Shown here: one piece after another, positions 43,029-53,000 of the stretch
Numbering within the stretch: position 1 is the first letter of the stretch
Layout: every line of letters starts with the position of its first letter
Assembly: GCF_002213415.1 (NCBI RefSeq)
Contig: NZ_NJGU01000002.1
Location: 91,876-155,875, forward strand
Reading direction: 5' to 3'
Length of the DNA stretch: 64,000 bases
DNA from: Herbaspirillum robiniae
GTDB taxonomy: Bacteria > Pseudomonadota > Gammaproteobacteria > Burkholderiales > Burkholderiaceae_D
Made by a program: the position numbers and the translations under genes
The notes under the pieces: generated by a model
What the model was told of the DNA's origin: nothing
The model's database searches: none
The model's input: only the letters and a program-made list of their open reading frames with translations

Positions 43029-43343
43029 ATGAGCATCCAATTCGACAACGTCACCGTCCTGAAAAAGGGCAACGTCTACTTCGACGGCAAGTGCGTCTCG
43101 CACACCGTGCTGTTCGCCGACGGCACCAAGAAGACCCTGGGCGTGATCCTGCCCTCCACGCTCAACTTCGGCACCGCTTCGCCGGAAATCATGGAAATCG
43201 TCAGCGGCAGCTGCCGTATCCGCCTGAAGGGCGAGGAAGCCTGGAACACCTACGGCGCCGGTACCCAGTTCAGCGTGCCGGGCAACTCGTCCTTCGACAT
43301 CGAAGTGACCGAGGCCGTGGACTACGTCTGCCATTACGGCTGA
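43029..43343 (+). CDS. ppnP: Pyrimidine/purine nucleoside phosphorylase
   Basis: A 104-residue single-domain cupin that phosphorolyses several nucleosides to bases and ribose 1-phosphate. The family (formerly DUF1255, YaiE) is recognised by [22 protein letters not shown] and [19 protein letters not shown] 43029 is chosen over the overlapping TTG at 43026. It lies 36 bases after argG and could share its transcript. Confidence 0.93.
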   Translation: MSIQFDNVTVLKKGNVYFDGKCVSHTVLFADGTKKTLGVILPSTLNFGTASPEIMEIVSGSCRIRLKGEEAWNTYGAGTQFSVPGNSSFDIEVTEAVDYVCHYG

Positions 43344-43366
43344 TTCCGCGCGGTTGCGATGAAATG

Positions 43367-43395
43367 AAAAACGCCGGTTTCGACCGGCGTTTTTT
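43367..43395 (+). terminator. Intrinsic terminator after ppnP
   Basis: A 12-bp stem AAAAACGCCGGT and its complement (43367-43378 with 43383-43394) followed by T residues. It ends the argF-argG-ppnP unit. Confidence 0.92.
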
Positions 43396-43501
43396 ATTGT
43401 GCGTCGTGCAGGCTTGGCGCTGGTTTGCGCGCTGGTTCCTCGCCCGAGATCTCGTTGCGCTCGGAGGATCAAGTGGCTTTGCTGCGCCTTGAGGGAGATT
43501 C

Positions 43502-43618
43502 AACGCCGCTGGGTTCCGGCCTTCGCCGGAACGACAGGACAGTGATGGACTCGACCAGCCAAGGGTTCAGGTTGCTTCTTCTTTGTCGTTCCGGCGAAGG
43601 CCGGAACCCAGCGGCGTT
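43502..43618. repeat. REPIN-like doublet, copy 4 (perfect 35-bp inverted repeat)
   Basis: The 35 bases at 43502-43536 recur exactly inverted at 43584-43618, 47 bases apart. Each arm contains its own palindrome TTCCGGCGAAGGCCGGAA. This is the best preserved doublet in the window and fills the ppnP-murB gap. No gene seen between 43344 and 43668. Confidence 0.93.
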
Positions 43619-43668
43619 AGCTGCACATCAACGGTCTCCGAACAACGACCGCGCGCCGAAAAAGAAGA

Positions 43669-44703
43669 TCAGATAAACACCGGCTCAGGCTCAAGCGCCA
43701 CGCCGAACTTCAGCATCACGTCATCCTGGATCGCCTTGGCCAGCTGCGCGATATCGGCCCCGCTGGCGCCGCCGTGGTTGACCAGCACCAGCGCCTGCTT
43801 CTCGTACACGCCGGCCGCGCCCATGGTCTTGCCCTTCCAGCCGCAGCGGTCGATCAGCCAGCCGGCCGCCAGCTTGTAGCTGCCGTCGTCCTGGCGGTAG
43901 CTGACCAGGCCGATATGCTGCGCCAGCAAGGCGTCGCGCTGCTGCGCGCTGACGATGGGATTCTTGAAGAAGCTGCCGGCGTTGCCGATCTTGGCGGGGT
44001 CGGGCAGCTTGCGTGTGCGGATGGCGATGACGGCGTCGGCGATGTCGCGTGCGCTTGCCTGCGCGGCGTCGCTGAAGCCTTTTTCCTGCAGCGCCTGCGC
44101 CACGTCGGCGTAGTTGGCGTTGGGCTGCCAGCGCTTGGGCAAGGCGAAGGTCACGTCCAGCACCACGGCGCGGTCGCGCAGTTCGTGCTTGAAGACGCTG
44201 TCGCGGTAACCGAAGCGACAGGCCGCGCGATCCAGCGTCAGCACTTCGCCGGCGGCGAAATCGAAGGCGCGCAGTTCATGGAACCGGTCCTTGAGCTCGA
44301 TGCCGTAGGCGCCGATGTTCTGGATGGGCGCGGCGCCCACGCTGCCGGGAATCAGCGACAGGTTCTCCAGCCCGCTCAGGCCCTGCGCCAGCGTCCATTG
44401 CACGAAACCGTGCCAGTTCTCGCCGGCGGCGGCGCGCACGTAGGTGAAGTCCTCATCCTCGCCGACCACCTCGATGCCGGCCCCGCGCATGTGCAGCACC
44501 AGCCCGGCGAAATCCTGGGTCAGCAGCAGATTGCTGCCGCCGCCCAGCACCAGGCGCGGCAAGGCGGCCAGCGTGGCGTCGGCGCGCACCGCGCGCAGCG
44601 TATCGGCGCCGTCCACCGGCAGGTAGGCCTGTGCACGCGCCTCGATGCCGAAAGTATTGAGCGCGCGCAGGGAAAAGTCGTGTTGTGGGGCTGGCGAAGA
44701 CAT
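43669..44703 (-). CDS. murB: UDP-N-acetylenolpyruvoylglucosamine reductase
   Basis: A 344-residue FAD enzyme that completes UDP-N-acetylmuramic acid synthesis in the cytoplasm. The FAD-binding segment LVLGGGSNLLLTQDFAGLVL and SLIPGSVGAAPIQNIGAYG are family signatures. The catalytic Ser lies in KIGNAGSFFKNPIV and the C-terminal Glu near PEPVFI. This is the type I form (E. coli 342 residues). It is outside any mur cluster, as is common. Confidence 0.96.
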   Translation of the reverse strand: MSSPAPQHDFSLRALNTFGIEARAQAYLPVDGADTLRAVRADATLAALPRLVLGGGSNLLLTQDFAGLVLHMRGAGIEVVGEDEDFTYVRAAAGENWHGFVQWTLAQGLSGLENLSLIPGSVGAAPIQNIGAYGIELKDRFHELRAFDFAAGEVLTLDRAACRFGYRDSVFKHELRDRAVVLDVTFALPKRWQPNANYADVAQALQEKGFSDAAQASARDIADAVIAIRTRKLPDPAKIGNAGSFFKNPIVSAQQRDALLAQHIGLVSYRQDDGSYKLAAGWLIDRCGWKGKTMGAAGVYEKQALVLVNHGGASGADIAQLAKAIQDDVMLKFGVALEPEPVFI

Positions 44704-44858
44704 AGGGCATGGATTATAGCCTTCCCGCCCCCCAGTCTGCCGGGCTTGCCGGAAAAGCGCCGTCAGCGCACCGGCAATAGCCGGGGAGCGCCCGGTCGGC
44801 TAAAATCACGGACGAACGCCGGCGCCCTCGCCGGCCGCAAGAATACAAGGATAAAGCC

Positions 44859-45344
44859 ATGCCCTCTTTTGATACCGTCTGCGAAGCCAACCTGGTCGAA
44901 GTGAAGAATGCCGTCGAGCAGGCCAACAAGGAAATCTCCACCCGTTTCGACTTCAAGGGCACCGACGCCCGCGTCGAGCAGAAGGAACGCGAACTGACCG
45001 CTTTCGCCGACTCCGACTTCCAGCTCAGCCAGGTGCGCGACGTGCTGACCAACAAGATGACCAAGCGCAACGTCGACGTGCGCTTCCTGGACGAAGGCAA
45101 GATCGAGAAGATCGGCGGCGACAAGGTCAAGCAGGTGATCAAGGTCAAGAACGGCATCGAAAGCGACGACGCCAAGAAGATCGTGCGCATCATCAAGGAC
45201 AGCAAGATGAAGGTGCAGGCCAGCATCCAGGGCGATGCGGTGCGCATCACCGGCGCCAAGCGCGACGATTTGCAGGCGGCCATGGCGCTGCTGCGCAAGG
45301 ATGTGAAAGACATCCCGCTGGAATTCAACAACTTCCGCGACTGA
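44859..45344 (+). CDS. YajQ-family nucleotide-binding protein
   Basis: A 161-residue protein with two ferredoxin-like domains. [33 protein letters not shown] and the C-terminal [11 protein letters not shown] match the whole length of the family. In Xanthomonas a homologue binds cyclic di-GMP and works as a transcription co-factor; here that role is a possibility only. Divergent from murB, with TAAAAT at 44801-44806 as a potential -10. Confidence 0.95.
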   Translation: MPSFDTVCEANLVEVKNAVEQANKEISTRFDFKGTDARVEQKERELTAFADSDFQLSQVRDVLTNKMTKRNVDVRFLDEGKIEKIGGDKVKQVIKVKNGIESDDAKKIVRIIKDSKMKVQASIQGDAVRITGAKRDDLQAAMALLRKDVKDIPLEFNNFRD

Positions 45345-45368
45345 TCGCCAGGCGCGCGAGCCCAGATG

Positions 45369-45398
45369 AAAAACGCCGGCACATAGCCGGCGTTTTTT
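45369..45398. terminator. Bidirectional intrinsic terminator between yajQ-like and VOC genes
   Basis: A 12-bp stem AAAAACGCCGGC with its complement (45369-45380 with 45386-45397), 5-base loop, A and T runs at either end. It serves both convergent genes. Confidence 0.92.
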
Positions 45399-45412
45399 AT
45401 GGGTGCAAGCGC

Positions 45413-45889
45413 TTACTGCCCGGTGCCCGGGCAATCGGCGCCCTTCCGGATTTCTTCCGGCGTCAGGTCACGCACATGCGTGGCGACCGACCAGCTATGG
45501 CCGAAAGGATCGACCAGCTGCCCGTAGCGGTCGCCCCAGAACATGTCGGCCACCGGCATCTTCACCTGCGCGCCGGCCGCCACGGCCTGGGCGAACACGG
45601 CGTCCACGTCTTCCACGTACAAGTGAATGGTGACCGGGGAGCCGCCCAGCGCCTTCGGGCCCAGGCATTTCCATTCCGGCATCTCGTCGACCAGCATCAG
45701 GCTGGAGTCGCCGATGTTGATATGGGCGTGCATCAGGCGCCCGTCGGGACCGGCCAGCCGGCCGCCTTCGCGCGCGCCGAAGGCTTTCTTGTAGAACTCG
45801 ATGGCCTCGGCGGCGCCGGCGCATACCAGATGCGGCGTGATCGAATGCATGCCGGGCGGAATCGCTGCGACCTTGGAAGGGGTGGACAT
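45413..45889 (-). CDS. VOC-superfamily (glyoxalase/PhnB-like) protein
   Basis: A 158-residue protein of the vicinal-oxygen-chelate fold with two beta-alpha-beta-beta-beta modules. ITPHLVCAGAAEAIEFYKKA starts the first and VTIHLYVEDVDAVFAQAVAA the second; GDRYGQLVDPFGHSWSVATH near the end is typical of PhnB-like proteins. AAGGAG precedes the start at 45889, which settles the N terminus against longer frames. The reaction is unknown; relatives include glyoxalase and ring-cleaving enzymes but also non-enzymatic binders. Confidence 0.9.
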   Translation of the reverse strand: MSTPSKVAAIPPGMHSITPHLVCAGAAEAIEFYKKAFGAREGGRLAGPDGRLMHAHINIGDSSLMLVDEMPEWKCLGPKALGGSPVTIHLYVEDVDAVFAQAVAAGAQVKMPVADMFWGDRYGQLVDPFGHSWSVATHVRDLTPEEIRKGADCPGTGQ

Positions 45890-46000
45890 TCGGTGATCTC
45901 CTTGATGTTGGTATGGGCCGCGGCACGCCGTTTGCTGAGGCTTCGCGGCGCAGCCATTCTGCACCTTCCGGGGCAGGCTGCAAAGCTCATCCTGCACAAT

Positions 46001-46030
46001 AAAAAAGCCCCGCATTCGCGGGGCTTTTTT
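46001..46030 (-). terminator. Intrinsic terminator after aroG
   Basis: Stem AAAAAAGCCCCGC with its complement (46001-46013 with 46018-46030) and an ATTC loop; T-run on the minus strand. Symmetric, so it could act in either direction. Confidence 0.93.
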
Positions 46031-46060
46031 GGCTGGGAGCAAGCCTTCTGGCCAAGCCAA

Positions 46061-47131
46061 TCAGGCGGCGTCGCGCTCACCCACCAGGCGACGTTGCTTG
46101 ACCGAATCCGCCAGGCCTTGCAGCACCTGCACGCTCTCTTCCCAGTTGATGCAGCCGTCGGTGACGGACTGGCCGTAGGTCAGCTCCTTGCCAGGCACCA
46201 GGTCCTGGCGGCCCGCCACCAGGTGCGACTCCACCATCACGCCGACGATGCGGGTGTCGCCGGCGGCGATCTGGCCGCCGATGTCGGCGCACACGGGAAT
46301 CTGGTTTTCCGGCTTCTTGGAGCTGTTGGCGTGCGAGGCGTCGATCATCAGGCGCGCCGCCAGGCCGCTCTTGCCGATGTCCTGGCAGGCCGCATCCACG
46401 CTTGCGGCGTCATAGTTGGGCGCCTTGCCGCCGCGCAGGATGATGTGGCAATCCTCGTTGCCGGCGGTCGACACGATGGCCGAGTGGCCGCCCTTGGTCA
46501 CCGACAGGAAGTGGTGCGGCTGCGATGCGGCCTTGATGGCGTCCACGGCGATCTTGACGTTGCCGTCGGTGCCGTTCTTGAAACCGACCGGGCACGACAG
46601 GCCGGAAGCCAGCTCGCGGTGCACCTGCGACTCGGTGGTACGGGCGCCGATGGCGCCCCAGCTGATCAGGTCGGCGATGTATTGCGGGCTGATCACGTCC
46701 AGGAATTCGGTGCCGGCGGGCAGGCCCAGGTCATTGATGTTCAGCAGCAGCTCGCGCGCGGCGCGCAGGCCGTCGTTGATGCGGAAGCTGTTGTCCATGT
46801 ACGGGTCGTTGATCAGGCCCTTCCAGCCCACGGTCGTACGCGGCTTTTCGAAATACACGCGCATGACGATCTCGAGTTCGTTCTTGTGCTTCTCGCGCTC
46901 GCCCACGAGGCGGCGGGCGTACTCCATCGCCGCCTTGGTGTCGTGGATGGAGCAAGGGCCGATGACCACCATCAGGCGGTCGTCCTGGCCGTGCAGGATG
47001 CGGTGCAGCGCGGTGCGCGCTTCTGCCGTGGTGCGCTCGACTTTTTCGGTGCAGGCGAATTCGCGGATCAGATGCGAGGGAGGAACCAGTTCTTTCATTT
47101 CTCGGATGCGAAGATCGTCAGTGCGCGGCAT
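46061..47131 (-). CDS. aroG: 3-Deoxy-7-phosphoheptulonate synthase (DAHP synthase, type I)
   Basis: A 356-residue enzyme that condenses phosphoenolpyruvate and erythrose 4-phosphate, the committed step to aromatic amino acids. The family signatures are intact: RLMVVIGPCSIHDTKAAMEY (metal-binding Cys), VYFEKPRTTVGWKG, WGAIGARTTESQVHRELASG, and DASHANSSKK near the end. The N-terminal 15-30 residues correspond to the region where Phe or Tyr feedback binding is set in E. coli homologues. The start at 47131 is placed by family length. Upstream on the same strand is an aromatic-rich leader peptide and a terminator hairpin, which suggests attenuation control. Confidence 0.96.
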   Translation of the reverse strand: MPRTDDLRIREMKELVPPSHLIREFACTEKVERTTAEARTALHRILHGQDDRLMVVIGPCSIHDTKAAMEYARRLVGEREKHKNELEIVMRVYFEKPRTTVGWKGLINDPYMDNSFRINDGLRAARELLLNINDLGLPAGTEFLDVISPQYIADLISWGAIGARTTESQVHRELASGLSCPVGFKNGTDGNVKIAVDAIKAASQPHHFLSVTKGGHSAIVSTAGNEDCHIILRGGKAPNYDAASVDAACQDIGKSGLAARLMIDASHANSSKKPENQIPVCADIGGQIAAGDTRIVGVMVESHLVAGRQDLVPGKELTYGQSVTDGCINWEESVQVLQGLADSVKQRRLVGERDAA

Positions 47132-47180
47132 GTTTTTCTCCAGATTGCTTTTGGGCTGTATCGGTATGAAATCGACCAAA

Positions 47181-47310
47181 AAAAAACCGCCATCACTGGC
47201 GGTTTTTTAGGAAATTCGGTTTTGTCTTTTTACGAACGCTTACCGCTTTTCACCGCCGTGGGGCTGGAATAGCTAAAGTAAAAATAAAAGTAAGCGCGGA
47301 AGAAAGACAT
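47181..47310 (-). promoter_or_regulatory. Putative Phe/Tyr transcription attenuator of aroG
   Basis: Between the leader peptide and aroG lies an intrinsic terminator: AAAAAACCGCCA (47208-47197) pairs with TGGCGGTTTTTT (47192-47181) and a U-run of nine follows. Two alternative pairings exist upstream. Region 1 (47296-47290, CGCTTAC, inside the Phe/Tyr codons) pairs over 7 bases with region 2 (47243-47237, GTAAGCG). The nearby GGCGGT (47257-47252) can pair with ACCGCC (47203-47198), the 5' arm of the terminator. A ribosome stalled on the aromatic codons would cover region 1, allow the antiterminator pairing and let aroG be read. This is sequence-based inference that fits the textbook attenuation layout. 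Confidence 0.8.
47230..47310 (-). CDS. Aromatic-rich leader peptide of aroG
   Basis: A 26-codon frame starting at ATG 47310 and ending TAA at 47232-47230. Residues 3-14 read FFRAYFYFYFSY: five Phe and four Tyr in twelve codons. The remainder is SSPTAVKSGKRS. An in-frame ATG at 47322 would lengthen it to 30 codons. Neither start has a strong Shine-Dalgarno sequence, which is a caveat. The frame ends 21 bases before the terminator stem. The high density of codons for two end-products of the pathway, directly before DAHP synthase, is the main evidence that it is translated as a sensor of charged tRNA-Phe and tRNA-Tyr. Confidence 0.8.
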   Translation of the reverse strand: MSFFRAYFYFYFSYSSPTAVKSGKRS

Positions 47311-47343
47311 CTTTGGCTGCATGGATAAATTGAAGCAGCACTC

Positions 47344-47372
47344 ATAGTGCTACAAATTCCAGGCTTTGGCAA
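47344..47372 (-). promoter_or_regulatory. Predicted promoter of the aroG leader
   Basis: On the minus strand TTGCCA (47372-47367) is a good -35 and CACTAT (47349-47344) a weak -10, with a 17-base spacer. The start would fall near 47337, just ahead of the leader peptide. The rest of the gap (up to 47600) is AT-rich and holds no gene I can recognise. Confidence 0.5.
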
Positions 47373-47602
47373 GCGAGGCCGCGAAAATGACAAACATCTC
47401 CTCGCGCACACAAAACATCCAAATAATCGCCACAAAAAGAACAAAAAATATCAAATCAATGAAAATTCAGGCCTGATAAACAATAAAAAACCATGCCCCG
47501 CGCAAGCATTTTTGCCCCTGGGCCGGAACATGATGTGTGGCGCCCATGCAAAAAAGCACGAAATTCGTCTCCGGCATCGACATGCTCACGCTGCAAAAAC
47601 CA

Positions 47603-47640
47603 CAAAAAAACAAAAGCCGCCGGATCTCTCCAGCGGCTTT
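47603..47640 (-). terminator. Intrinsic terminator of tldD
   Basis: Stem AAAGCCGC/GCGGCTTT (47613-47620 with 47633-47640, 12-base loop) followed on the minus strand by a T-rich run. It isolates tldD from the aroG leader, so the second hairpin at 47181-47208 is not needed to end tldD. Confidence 0.85.
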
Positions 47641-47667
47641 CGGTACTGCGAAGCGTCGGCTGATCGA

Positions 47668-49128
47668 TCAGGCCGTGCCGCCCACCGTCACGCCGTCCAG
47701 GCGCAGCGTCGGCTGGCCCACGCCCACCGGGACGCTCTGGCCTTCCTTGCCGCACACGCCCACGCCCGAGTCCAGGCGCATGTCGTTGCCGATCAGGGAG
47801 ACGCGGTTGAGCACGTCCGGACCGTTGCCGATCAGGGTCGCGCCCTTGACCGGATAGGTCACGCGGCCGTTCTCGATCATGTAGGCCTCGCTGGCCGAGA
47901 ACACGAACTTGCCGTTGGTGATGTCGACCTGGCCGCCGCCGAAATTGACCGCATACAGGCCGTTCTTGACCGAAGCCAGGATCTCGGCCGGATCCTTGTC
48001 GCCGGCCAGCATGTAGGTGTTGGTCATGCGCGGCATCGGCAGGTGGGCGAAGGATTCGCGACGGGCGTTGCCGGTCACCGGCATCTTCATCAGGCGCGCG
48101 TTCATGGTGTCCTGGATGTAGCCCTTCAGAATGCCGTCCTCGATCAGCGTGGTGCACTGGGTCGGGTTGCCTTCGTCGTCGATGTTGAGCGAACCGCGGC
48201 GGTCGGCCAGGGTGCCGTCGTCGACCACGGTCACGCCCTTGGCGGCCACGCGCTCGCCGATGCGGCCGGAGAAGGCGCTCGATCCCTTGCGGTTGAAGTC
48301 GCCTTCCAGGCCGTGGCCGATCGCCTCGTGCAGCAGCACGCCGGGCCAGCCGGGGCCGAGCACCACGGTCATCGGGCCGGCCGGGGCCGGGCGCGACTCG
48401 AGGTTGACCAGCGCGGTGGCGACCGCTTCGGAAGCGTATTTCTCCAGCAGCGAATCGGTGAAGTAGGCATAGCTGTAGCGACCGCCGCCGCCGCTGCTGC
48501 CCATCTCGCGGCGTCCGTTCTGCTCGGCGATCACGGTTACCGACACCCGCACCAGCGGACGGATGTCGGCGGCCAGCACGCCGTCGGCGCGCGCCACCAG
48601 CACCACATCGTATTCGCCCGAGAGGCTGGCCATGACCTGCACCACGCGCGGATCCTTGGCGCGCGCGATGCGCTCGACGCGCTCCAGCAGGTGCACCTTG
48701 GCGGTGGCGTCCAGCGACGTCAGCGGATCGTGCGGCAGGTACAGCGCGCGACCGCCGGCCGGCACCATCGAGCCCGCGACCTTGATCTTGCCGGCGCCCT
48801 GGCGCGCGATGGTGCGCGTGGCGGCGGCGGCGTCCAGCAGCGCGCTCTCGGAAATCTCGTCGGAATAGGAAAACGCGGTCTTGTCGCCCGACACCGCGCG
48901 CACGCCGACGCCCTGGTCGATGGAGAAGCTGCCGGTCTTGACGATGCCCTCTTCCAGGCTCCAGCCCTCGCTCTTGGTGAACTGGAAATACAGGTCGGCG
49001 TAGTCGACCTTATGGGTGAACATGCTGCCCAGCGCTTTGATCAGCTTGGACTCGTCCAGGCCGAAAGGAGTCAGGAGCACGTCGCGCGCGACTTGCAGCG
49101 CGCCCATATTCGGTTCAAATAATTTCAT
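47668..49128 (-). CDS. tldD: Metalloprotease TldD
   Basis: A 486-residue subunit of the TldD/TldE zinc protease, which matures peptides such as microcins and degrades unfolded leader-like substrates. The active-site motif [21 protein letters not shown] carries HExxxH in Tld[21 protein letters not shown] and the N-terminal [16 protein letters not shown] segment are further hallmarks. A TldE/PmbA partner is not in the window. It follows the nitrilase-family gene by 37 bases on the same strand. Confidence 0.96.
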   Translation of the reverse strand: MKLFEPNMGALQVARDVLLTPFGLDESKLIKALGSMFTHKVDYADLYFQFTKSEGWSLEEGIVKTGSFSIDQGVGVRAVSGDKTAFSYSDEISESALLDAAAATRTIARQGAGKIKVAGSMVPAGGRALYLPHDPLTSLDATAKVHLLERVERIARAKDPRVVQVMASLSGEYDVVLVARADGVLAADIRPLVRVSVTVIAEQNGRREMGSSGGGGRYSYAYFTDSLLEKYASEAVATALVNLESRPAPAGPMTVVLGPGWPGVLLHEAIGHGLEGDFNRKGSSAFSGRIGERVAAKGVTVVDDGTLADRRGSLNIDDEGNPTQCTTLIEDGILKGYIQDTMNARLMKMPVTGNARRESFAHLPMPRMTNTYMLAGDKDPAEILASVKNGLYAVNFGGGQVDITNGKFVFSASEAYMIENGRVTYPVKGATLIGNGPDVLNRVSLIGNDMRLDSGVGVCGKEGQSVPVGVGQPTLRLDGVTVGGTA

Positions 49129-49165
49129 AGGATCTTGTCGGAAAGCAAAAATGGCCGAACCGGCC

Positions 49166-49975
49166 TCAAAGCTTGCGGTGGCGCAACGCCGGCAAGCTTT
49201 CTCGAACGTATTGTAGACGATGGGGGTCGATATCGCCGATCACAAGGCCTTCGCCCTCCGGCAGCACGGAAACGATTTCCCCCCACGGATCGACCAGCAT
49301 GCTGTGGCCCCAGGTGCGGCGACCGTTGACATGCTTGCCGCCCTGGGCCGAGGCCAGCACATAGCACTGGTTCTCGATGGCGCGGGCGCGCAGCAGGGTT
49401 TCCCAGTGCGCATTGCCGGTGGTATGGGTGAAGGCGGCCGGCATCACGATCAGCGCGCAGTCGCCCATGGCGCGGTACAGCTCGGGGAAGCGCAGGTCGT
49501 AGCAGACCGACAGCCCGACGCGACCGAACGGCGCCTCGAAGGTTTTCACCTCGGTGCCGTACTCGATGGTGCGCGCCTCGTCGTAGTTCTCTTCTCCCTT
49601 GACGAAGTTGAACAGGTGGATCTTGTCGTAACGGGCCACCCGCCGGCCTTCGGGGTCGTAGACCAGCGAAGTGTTGAGCACCTTATTGTCGCTGGCGGCC
49701 GCCATGGGCAAGGTGCCGCCGATCAGCCAGAGCTTGTGTTCGCGCGCCAGCTGCGCCATGAAGCCCTGGATGCGGCCGGCCTCGTCGCGTTCGGCATGGC
49801 CGAGCTTGTCGCGCTCATGCATGCCCATGATGGGCCAGTACTCGGGCAGCAGCACCAGCTGCGCGCCCTGCTGCGCGGCCTGCGCCACCAGCCGCGCGGC
49901 GCTGGCGAAGTTCTGCTCCACTTCGGGCGTCGACACCATCTGGATCGCCGCCACCTTGAATGCCTGCTGCGTCAT
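49166..49975 (-). CDS. Carbon-nitrogen hydrolase of the nitrilase superfamily (Nit1-like amidase)
   Basis: A 269-residue hydrolase with the catalytic triad Glu45 (LLPEYWP), Lys118 (RYDKIHLF) and Cys158 ([14 protein letters not shown]). The sequence closely follows bacterial homologues of mammalian Nit1, which hydrolyse deaminated glutathione. The gshA gene elsewhere in the window shows that glutathione is made, which is compatible, but substrate is inferred. It lies between yhdP and tldD, all on the minus strand; this trio is common in betaproteobacteria. Confidence 0.92.
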   Translation of the reverse strand: MTQQAFKVAAIQMVSTPEVEQNFASAARLVAQAAQQGAQLVLLPEYWPIMGMHERDKLGHAERDEAGRIQGFMAQLAREHKLWLIGGTLPMAAASDNKVLNTSLVYDPEGRRVARYDKIHLFNFVKGEENYDEARTIEYGTEVKTFEAPFGRVGLSVCYDLRFPELYRAMGDCALIVMPAAFTHTTGNAHWETLLRARAIENQCYVLASAQGGKHVNGRRTWGHSMLVDPWGEIVSVLPEGEGLVIGDIDPHRLQYVRESLPALRHRKL

Positions 49976-50053
49976 GTTGAGCCTCGTGAAAGAGAGTGCG
50001 GATAATCCAAGTATCGCGCAGATCGGCCGGCGCTGCGCCGCATCTGCGAAAGC

Positions 50054-53000
50054 TCAGGCGCCGCTGTTGATCGCCGGCCCGACATCCTGCCGGCGTCCCG
50101 GCGCCGCAGCAGGCGCGACCGGGGCAGCCGGCAACGCCGGCAGGGTCGGCAGGCCGGGCAGGAGCTTGTCCTTGTCGAGCAGCTCGCGGGCGCGGTCGGA
50201 GCCCACCGCCGACACCTGGCCCTGCTTGACCACGATCGGGTCGCTCCAGGGGCCGGTGACCTTGTACTCGAAGGTCAGCGACTTCATCACCGGGTTGCGC
50301 AGGAACAGCTGCGCCAGCAAGGTCCCCACGCCGACCACCGGGTTGACCGCCATCGCCACCACCGAAGCGGTGCCGAGGTTGATCTCGGGGATCACCACCA
50401 CATGCAGGTCCTGCGTCTCCCTGGCGATATCGGCCGAGCCGTTCATCAGCACCGAGGCGGTCACGCCGGTCATCTTCAGGTTGTCGGTGGTGGCGATGCC
50501 GCGGTTGATGGCGGCGGTGCCGACCACGTTGTCGAAGGCGAAGCCCTCCGAGAAGACGTCGCGGAAATCCAGCGTCAGGCGGCGCGGCAAGGCTTGCAGG
50601 TTGAGCACGCCCAACAGCTTGGCCGCGCCCGGGTCGACCTTCAGGAACTGGCCGGAATGCACGTCCACATGCACCTGGCCCGACAGGCTGGCCATGTCCA
50701 TCGCATACGGCAGGCCCTTCCAGCTCAGGTCGCCGTCCAGCTTGCCGCGGCCACCACGGATCGTGCCCGGATAGCCGAAGCGCTCCAGCAATTTGCCGGC
50801 GTCGTTGATGTCCAGCGCGTAGGTGATGTTGGAGGTGTTGTTGTTGCCGAAGGCCAGCCAGTTGCCGGCGGCGCGGAACTGCGCGTCGTCGTTGGCCAGC
50901 ACCAGGCGGTTGATGCGCCACTCGCGGCCCACCGCGGTCAGCATGTTGTTGGCGTCCAGCTCCAGCCGGCCCAACTGCTTGCCGCCCAGTTCGAACTGCT
51001 CGGCGCGGATGTCCAGCGCGGGCATCTGCGCATCGCCGCCCGCGGCCTGGCCTGCCTGCGCATTGTCAGCATTGCCGGCATTGCCGCTGCTGCCCTTGGG
51101 CACCACCAGCGACGACAGGCGCGCCGTCACCTTGCCGGGGCCGCGGCTGCCGCCCGGCTCGTCCCAGGTGATGTTGCCGGACGCCTGGCGCGAGTCGAGC
51201 TTCATCTGCCAGCTGTTCTTGCTGTGCGTGGCGTCCAGCGTGAGCAGGTTGAGCTTCTTGCCGTTGAGCGTGAGCTCGCCCACGCGCGCCGACACCGCAT
51301 CCGGCTCCAGGTACTGGGTGATCTCGCCGCTGCCCAGCTTGCTTTGCGGCGCGCCGCCCGCGGCCTCCTTGCCGACGATCTCCGCCTTGAAAGCCTGCCA
51401 GGCGTCGAGATCGAAACTGTCCGCCGCCAGCGCCAGCTTCAGCCCCGAGGACGGCGACGGCACCGGCTGGTTGAACGCGATGCCGCCACTGATCACGCGC
51501 CAGTCCTCGGCCTTGCCGGTGACTTTCTCGCGCAGGTAGCGCGAGGCGATGTTCGGCCCCAGCGCGACGCGGATATCTTCGCGCTCGATCAGCGGGTCGG
51601 AAGAAGGCGCGGGCATCAGTTCGAAGCGCATCGGCAGGCTGTCCTGCGCCGCCTTCTTCAGCGGCGCCGGCAGCTCCGAACCCAGGCCCGCCAGGCTCGA
51701 CTCGACGATCACTTCCGGCTGGTGCTGGCGCACCAGCACCGACGCGGTATAGCGCGCGCCGCCGGACAGCCGCGCCAGCAGGCGTTGCAGCGACGGTTCG
51801 GTATAGAGCTTGCGCAGCGCCTCGATATTGATGGCGCCGTTCAGGCGCACCTGGCTGCTGCCGTCGGCCTGGGTGCCGCCGGTCATCGCTACGGCGTCGC
51901 CAAGGAACACGCCGCGCACGCCGTTGAGGGTGAAGCCGCGCTCATTGAACTCGACCTTGCCGTTGGCGCGGTACAGCACCGGCAGCGTGGGCAGCAGGTC
52001 GACGTCATTGTTGGCGAACTGGAACGCGCCCTGCGCCTTGGTCTCGATCGCATGGTGCAACGGCATCTGGAACTTCAGCTCCAGCCGGCCGTCGCCGGTG
52101 GCGCTGGCCTGCTCCATGAAGTTGCCGGTCCAGCGCGCCACCGGGCTCTGGTTCACATACTGCAGGAAGGCCGGCATCGGACCGGTGGCCACGCCGTCGA
52201 TCTCCAGCACCGCATCATGCGACTCGAGGTCGGCGATGCGCGCCGTCACCGGGCCCAGCTTCGCGCCCAGACTCCTGGCGCTGTCGGCCTTGATCTCCAG
52301 CCGCGCGCGGTCGAAGCTGAACTTGCCGCGCCCTTCTTCCAGCAGCGGCCACTCCGGCTCCTTGCCCTCCTTGTTCAGGTGGCCCGGCGTGTAGTTGAGC
52401 TTGAGCCCGTCGAAGTCGCCGCTGACCAGGAACTGCCCCTTGGGCTTGTCGCCGGGCCTGGCGGTGTGGAACGGGAAATCGGCCAGCGCGCCCTTGATGC
52501 TCACCTGCACGTCGCGCATGGTGCCGTCCACCAGGCCCTCGGTGAGCCAGCGCCGCAGCGGCTCGCTCAGGTGCTGCGGCAAGTAGCGGCGGATCGCCTT
52601 GATGTCGAAGGTGGACAGCTCGCCGCTGAAGTCGACCGTGCCGGTCGACTTGCCCTGCAGGGGCATCAGGTGCTTGCCGTGCAGGCGGCCGGCCACGCCG
52701 GGCTGGGTGAACTGCATGTCGTCCAGTTCGAACAGCAGGGTCTGGTCCTTCTGGTATTGCCAGCGCGCCTGCGCCTTGAGGCTGTCGAACGGCAGGCTGG
52801 GCTCGGCGAACATGCCTGCCGGCAGCGCCACGGCCATCTTCTGCGAATCCAGGCGCACCGAACCGCCTTTCTCGTTGGCGTCGATCTCGCCCGACAGGTT
52901 CTCCACGCCCGGCGTGCCGGCCCACTGCGCCGGCGCGCTCTGCTGCAGGGTGGGCTTGCGGGTCTCGACATGGCGGGCCTGCGCCTTCATGCCCAGGCCG

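Noticed and set aside
47250..47444. 64-residue minus-strand frame overlapping the aroG leader in another frame
   Set aside because: It lacks a ribosome binding site and crosses the predicted promoter; the aromatic-rich frame at 47230-47322 explains the region better.
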